NCBI GenBank assembly: GCA_023898505.1
Contig: CP060226.1
Coordinates: 806,001-870,000 of the forward strand
DNA from: Candidatus Peribacteria bacterium
GTDB lineage: Bacteria > Patescibacteriota > Gracilibacteria > BD1-5 > UBA6164
DNA length: 64,000 bases
Direction of reading: 5' to 3'
In this document: positions 63,732 through 64,000 of the stretch, one piece after another
How positions within the stretch are numbered: the first letter of the stretch is position 1
Layout: every line of letters begins with the position of its first letter
Notes under the pieces: generated by a model
The model's input: only the letters and a program-made list of their open reading frames with translations
What the model was told of the DNA's origin: nothing
Databases searched by the model: none
Translations under genes and position numbers: made by a program

Positions 63732-64000
63732 TTAATAAAAAGAATATTCTAAAAACCCTCCATTCCCTCGAACAAACGAGAGTATATCCATGCTCTTTTT
63801 TCATTCAAGTTTTATTGTGTGCAAGATGAGAATTCCCTCTCGACAGAGGACACCAATGTGTTGTTCTCCATGATCCTCAAACTCAACAACATCTCCAGGA
63901 GAAAAATCATCATCAAACACAATCATACTTTCATCAAAAAAACAATCCTCTATAGCAAATTTCTTTCCTTCATAGTAGCTAAACACCCCTGGCCAAGGAG
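63732..64000 (-). CDS. fmt: Methionyl-tRNA formyltransferase, C-terminal end (5' truncated by window)
   Basis: 89 residues remain. PWPGVFSYYEGKKFAIEDC is the beginning of the Fmt C-terminal tRNA-binding domain. PGDVVEF, GILILHTIKLEGKKSMDILSFVRG (read in parts, with UGA at 63801 as Gly) give its conserved end (usually L-Q-x-E-G-K-K-x-M). Formylates initiator Met-tRNA; the matching initiator tRNA is at 23325-23399. Confidence 0.8.

Noticed and set aside
63260..63829. 189-codon plus-strand frame
   Set aside because: Opposite strand of the ABC permease, the small basic gene and fmt, all with better family or operon support.

Overview
The window reads as a chromosomal segment of a Candidate Phyla Radiation bacterium that uses genetic code 25, in which UGA encodes glycine (Gracilibacteria/BD1-5 or Absconditabacteria/SR1). 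Many housekeeping genes contain in-frame UGA exactly where their families have conserved glycine. Examples are three glycines in the P-loop of the VirD4-like ATPase at 41329-44193, the P-loop glycine of Era, the Gly of the RPGMYIG block of GyrB and the Gly before AHIDAGK in EF-G. UGG still serves for Trp, so this is not the mycoplasma code. UAA and UAG are the real stops. Most CDS coordinates below come from reading through UGA.

Layout. 1-5.4 kb: the end of an MFS transporter, an FMN-domain lipoprotein beside its likely flavin transferase ApbE, a membrane protein, a Cys-rich CPR protein and a 3-methyladenine DNA glycosylase. 5.4-12.3 kb: a minus-strand RNA block with tRNA-Asn, two tRNA-Ser, tRNA-Ile2, then 16S-23S-5S driven by two tandem promoters, then tRNA-Arg and tRNA-Val. 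12.4-26.7 kb: a surface protein, gyrB, an HD phosphohydrolase, HIT and DJ-1/PfpI proteins, a DUF559 nuclease, prfA, a Kazal-domain secreted protein, obg, a second tRNA cluster (Met, fMet, Glu, Arg-CCU), a DsbA-like protein and era. 26.8-31 kb: rpsF-ssb-rpsR and secreted proteins. 31-41 kb: dnaE, a murein-peptidase-like M14 enzyme, a flavoreductase, a Nudix protein and a lysS fused to a DUF2000-like domain. 41.3-46.8 kb: a type IV secretion/pilus-like operon (VirD4-like ATPase plus three VirB2/TrbC-like membrane proteins). 46.9-64 kb: mutL, rplS, gatA, comEC-lgt, efp, rny, fusA, a pseudopilin, prmC, an ABC-2 permease and the end of fmt.

The most unusual content is a family of about 105-150 nt hairpin elements. 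Each lies just 3' of a tRNA gene, on the tRNA's strand, at seven tRNAs. In the four best copies the element ends with an exact 21-nt copy of that tRNA's own 3' end (C56 of the T loop through CCA). It begins with the reverse complement of the same T-loop/T-stem sequence. Inside is a conserved 13-nt loop (CGATGAATAAGAG) on a stem whose sequence changes on both sides together. I recognise no described element of this kind. A second set of GC-rich palindromes has inserted in frame into dnaE (twice), obg (twice), lysS, mutL, prmC and probably the glycosylase gene, adding peptides without breaking the genes.

Promoters are clear and uniform (TTGACA-like, usually 16 bp, TATAAT-like). Leaders are short with little Shine-Dalgarno sequence. 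The 16S 3' end carries a changed anti-SD (UCUCC instead of CCUCC). No CRISPR array, IS transposase or phage module was seen. Calls rest on reading the sequence alone; no database search was run.
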